DNA from: JALORV01 sp035429725
Lineage (GTDB): Bacteria; Pseudomonadota; Gammaproteobacteria; Burkholderiales; Burkholderiaceae_F
Assembly (NCBI GenBank): GCA_035429725.1
Contig: DAOMFI010000137.1
Location: 1-7,488, forward strand
Direction: 5' to 3'
Length of the DNA: 7,488 nucleotides
Part shown: positions 5,135-7,488 of the stretch, one piece after another
How positions within the stretch are numbered: the first letter of the stretch is position 1
Layout of the letters: each line of letters opens with the position of its first letter
Notes under the pieces: generated by a model
Told to the model about the DNA's origin: nothing
Database searches by the model: none
What the model saw: the letters and a program-made list of their open reading frames with translations, nothing else
Program-made: the position numbers and the translations under genes

Positions 5135-6718
5135 ATGCGCCAGCTCAACAAGAACGATGCGCTCTTCCTCGCCACCGAGAGCGCGCACTCGAATTCGAAC
5201 GTCAGCCTCATCACGATCTACGACCCGTCGACGGCGCCCGGCGGCCGGCTCTCGTTCAAGAGCATCCTCGCGCTGGTGGAGAGCCGGCTGCACCGCTCGC
5301 ACGTCTTCAGGCAGAAGCTGCGCACCGTGCCGTTCGGGATCGACGAGCCGTACTGGATCGAGGACGAGAACTTCGACCTCGAGTACCACGTGCGCAACGT
5401 CGCGCTGCCGCGGCCGGGCGACTGGCGCCAGTTCTGCATCCAGACCTCGCGCATTCACGCGCGCCCGCTCGACCTCAACCGGCCGCTGTGGGAGCTGTAC
5501 GTCATCGAAGGCCTGGACAGCCTGCTCGACCTGCCGAAGGACAGCTTCGCGCTGCTGACCAAGCTGCACCACTCGGCGATCGACACCCGGCGTGGCACGG
5601 CGATCATCACGCTGCTGCACGACACGACGCCGCAGCCGTCGCCGCTGGAGCCGCCCGAGCCGTGGTTCCCTGAGTCGCCGCCGAGCTCGCTCGAACTCGT
5701 CACGCGCGGCCTGATGAACGCAGTGACTTCGCCCAGGCGGCTGTTGCGCCCGCTGTCGTACGCGCTCGCGAGCGTGGCTCCTGCCGCCCGCTCGTTCGCC
5801 GCCGAGTTGCTCCAGAAGCACGATGGGCTGCCGGTGACGCGCTTCAACTCCATCGTGTCGCCGTACCGGGTGTTCGAGACGCGGCGCTTCCTGCTGAGCG
5901 AGTTCCGCGAGATCCGACGGTTGGTGCCCGGCGCGAAGATCAACGACGTCGTGCTCGCGGTGTGCGCAGGCGCGTTGCGCAAGTACCTCGAACGCAACGA
6001 CGAACTGCCGGAGCAGGATCTCTCGACGCTGACGCCCGTCTATGTGCGCGACCCGGAGGCCGGCCCCGAGAGCCGGCCGGAAGTGGCGTGGGAGCACCTG
6101 AAGCTCGGCGTCGACATCGCAGACGCGCGCAAGCGGCTGGCGTTCATCAAGGGGCAGACCGCTTCCTCCAGCCTCATTGCGCGGGCGACCGGAGCGCGCG
6201 AACTCACCGACATCGGAACGCAGGCGCCGGCGGCCACGCTGGCCATCACCGGCAAGCTGCTCGGCAGCGCGCTGCTCGGGGCCGGGCGGCGCGCGCCGAT
6301 CGCCAACTGCGCGATCACCAACGTGCCGGGCCCGACTGACGCGCTCTACTTCGCCGGGGCGCGCATGACGTACTTCTCCGGGATCATGCCGATCAACGAT
6401 GGCCTCGGCCTCGTGTTCGCGGTGACGAGCTACGACGGGCGGATCATCATTTCGCCGACCTCGTGCCGCGAGCAGATGCCGGATCCGGAGGTCTTCGCCC
6501 AGTGCCTGCGCGATTCCTTCCAGGAGTACCTCGCCCTGGCGCGCAAACATGCGCGGGCCAAGGCGGCGGGCCGGCCGAAGGTTAGGCCGGCGCGCGGCGG
6601 AAGGACGTCGTCAGGCGGTAAATCCGCCCGAGCAGCCCCGCGGGCGCCACGAAAGGCCGCCACTCGCCCTCGGGCTGCGCCAGGCGGTCGGCGACGATCC
6701 AGAGCACCAGCGGGTTGA
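5135..6718 (+). CDS. Wax ester synthase / diacylglycerol acyltransferase (WS/DGAT) family protein
   Basis: Members transfer acyl groups from acyl-CoA to long-chain alcohols or diacylglycerol, making wax esters or triacylglycerol at the inner membrane. Family landmarks in order are the N-terminal DALFLATES, the PLWELYVIEGL block (residues 117-127), the active-site motif HHSAIDT (145-151; His146 and Asp150 in place), NDVVLAVCAGALRKYL (270-285), ITNVPGP and a C-terminal GRIIISPTSC. The canonical motif is HHxxxDG, so Thr151 replaces the Gly. The core ends near residue 475, as expected for a family of roughly 450-500 residues. Residues 483-527 form an Arg/Ala/Pro-rich tail read antisense to the hydrolase gene; 19 of its last 44 codons end in A or T, unlike the core. 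The true stop may therefore have been near 6583, with a frameshift. Family membership is confident; substrate and activity are not known. Confidence 0.88.
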   Translation: MRQLNKNDALFLATESAHSNSNVSLITIYDPSTAPGGRLSFKSILALVESRLHRSHVFRQKLRTVPFGIDEPYWIEDENFDLEYHVRNVALPRPGDWRQFCIQTSRIHARPLDLNRPLWELYVIEGLDSLLDLPKDSFALLTKLHHSAIDTRRGTAIITLLHDTTPQPSPLEPPEPWFPESPPSSLELVTRGLMNAVTSPRRLLRPLSYALASVAPAARSFAAELLQKHDGLPVTRFNSIVSPYRVFETRRFLLSEFREIRRLVPGAKINDVVLAVCAGALRKYLERNDELPEQDLSTLTPVYVRDPEAGPESRPEVAWEHLKLGVDIADARKRLAFIKGQTASSSLIARATGARELTDIGTQAPAATLAITGKLLGSALLGAGRRAPIANCAITNVPGPTDALYFAGARMTYFSGIMPINDGLGLVFAVTSYDGRIIISPTSCREQMPDPEVFAQCLRDSFQEYLALARKHARAKAAGRPKVRPARGGRTSSGGKSARAAPRAPRKAATRPRAAPGGRRRSRAPAG

Positions 6719-7400
6719 ACCCCAGCCCGAGGTGACTGCCCGGTACACGGATGTTCTCGTGCAGCGCCGGGTTGCCGTCGATGGTCGCCTCCTGCGGCGG
6801 TACGACACCGTCCGTGAGGGAATAAATGCAGGAGATCGGCACCGGCAGCGCCTTCGGCTGCCGGAGGTACTTCGCGCGCGACTGCGTGAGGTGCGCCGTC
6901 GTTCCCATCGGATGCGAGATCAGGCGATAGAGCGCCTTGACGAGCGGCGGCGACTGGCTGCCCCCACGGTCGAAGGTGACCGGACTGCCGAGCGTGATGA
7001 CCGAACGGACGCACTCCGTCGCCTCGTGCGCGCCGTACATGGCGAACATGCCGCCCAGGCTCCAGCCCACGAGGCTCACCTTCCGGCCGCTCTTGTAGTG
7101 CATGTAACGGATCTTCTGCTGAAGCGCGCTGGCGTGCCGGCTGCTGAACCCGACGTTGCGCCCGAAGCCCCACGTCTGGACCTCGTAGCCGCGGTTCTGC
7201 AGATAGAGCTTGAGCACGATCAGCGTGCCCTCGTCCGCCATGAAGCCGGGCAACAGCAGCACGGGGTGGCCGTCGCCGCGCGGCGCGCGGGCCAGCATCG
7301 GCAAGTTACACGGCAGCGTTGCCACCTCGAGTAGCGCACGCGGCTCGATCACCTGGTGCAGCAGGCGGGGTTTGCCGACGTAGTCTTGTCGCTTGGCCAT
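6582..7400 (-). CDS. Alpha/beta hydrolase, PhaC-like esterase/lipase family
   Basis: This 272-residue alpha/beta hydrolase has an oxyanion segment VLLLPGF (47-53), the nucleophile elbow GWSLGG with Ser114, Asp197 in YSLTDGVVP, and His223 in PGSHLGLG: a complete catalytic triad. The lid region and the Asn-Pro-Leu that follows the His resemble hydrolases related to polyhydroxyalkanoate synthase PhaC. The nucleophile is Ser rather than the Cys of true PhaC, so ester hydrolysis is more likely than polymerisation. There is no signal peptide, so it is probably cytoplasmic. It converges on a WS/DGAT gene, which suggests a lipid or wax ester substrate; this is inference from position. The start is ATG 7400-7398, although the frame stays open upstream to the window edge without another ATG, GTG or TTG. 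No clear Shine-Dalgarno is visible. Its C-terminal 45 codons overlap the acyltransferase frame on the other strand. Confidence 0.87.
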   Translation of the reverse strand: MAKRQDYVGKPRLLHQVIEPRALLEVATLPCNLPMLARAPRGDGHPVLLLPGFMADEGTLIVLKLYLQNRGYEVQTWGFGRNVGFSSRHASALQQKIRYMHYKSGRKVSLVGWSLGGMFAMYGAHEATECVRSVITLGSPVTFDRGGSQSPPLVKALYRLISHPMGTTAHLTQSRAKYLRQPKALPVPISCIYSLTDGVVPPQEATIDGNPALHENIRVPGSHLGLGFNPLVLWIVADRLAQPEGEWRPFVAPAGLLGRIYRLTTSFRRAPA

Positions 7401-7488
7401 CGGGATTATGGGTGCTGATCCAGTTTGTAAAGCGTACCCCGCGTCCGCGCCAGCGAAATGGTCAACTGAAGGATCACTCGAATCGCGC
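7401..7488. other. Region upstream of the hydrolase gene, no gene recognised
   Basis: On the minus strand CATAAT, ending four bases before the hydrolase ATG, and TTTACA 15 bp further upstream look promoter-like, but the spacing is short. The hydrolase frame is also open through this stretch, so an upstream start beyond the window cannot be excluded. No other feature was seen. Confidence 0.3.

Noticed and set aside
4661..6550. Long open frame (629 codons) antisense to the exported protein and WS/DGAT
   Set aside because: It spans two real genes on the other strand and has the Arg/Glu/His-rich composition of a shadow frame with no recognisable domain.

Overview
The window is GC-rich DNA with strongly G/C-ending codons. 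Its gene content is a heme-type fatty acid cis/trans isomerase, a wax ester synthase/diacylglycerol acyltransferase (WS/DGAT) homologue and a PhaC-like alpha/beta hydrolase. This fits a high-GC gammaproteobacterium with neutral-lipid metabolism. The assignment is inferred from gene content; no rRNA or other marker gene is present. No tRNA, rRNA, CRISPR array, insertion sequence or phage gene was seen.

Left part (1-2001, all + strand). The window opens inside a gene with a SIR2-like domain fused to a C-terminal class III nucleotide cyclase domain; its 5' end lies outside. After a 165-bp gap comes a compact type II toxin-antitoxin pair: a ribbon-helix-helix antitoxin (1372-1704) and a RelE/ParE-type toxin (1708-2001, TTG start). 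A 20-bp imperfect palindrome just upstream is a plausible autoregulatory operator, and a hairpin with a T tract follows the toxin.

Central part (2087-4432, - strand) is a full-length cti gene. Its product has a lipobox signal peptide and a single CxxCH heme site, and the gene converges on the toxin gene.

Right part (4553-7400). Diverging from cti is a small exported protein of unknown function, followed 54 bp later by a WS/DGAT-type acyltransferase. A convergent alpha/beta hydrolase gene overlaps the acyltransferase tail by 137 bp. That tail has non-coding-like codon use and lies beside overlapping TTAG stops, so a frameshift or lost stop is suspected.

Functionally, the right two thirds looks like a lipid-handling neighbourhood: membrane fatty acid isomerisation, storage-lipid acyl transfer and ester hydrolysis. 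The left third carries a nucleotide-signalling or defence-like protein and a toxin-antitoxin module. The most unusual item is the SIR2-like/cyclase fusion, in which both domains carry substitutions at positions that are normally catalytic or substrate-specifying.
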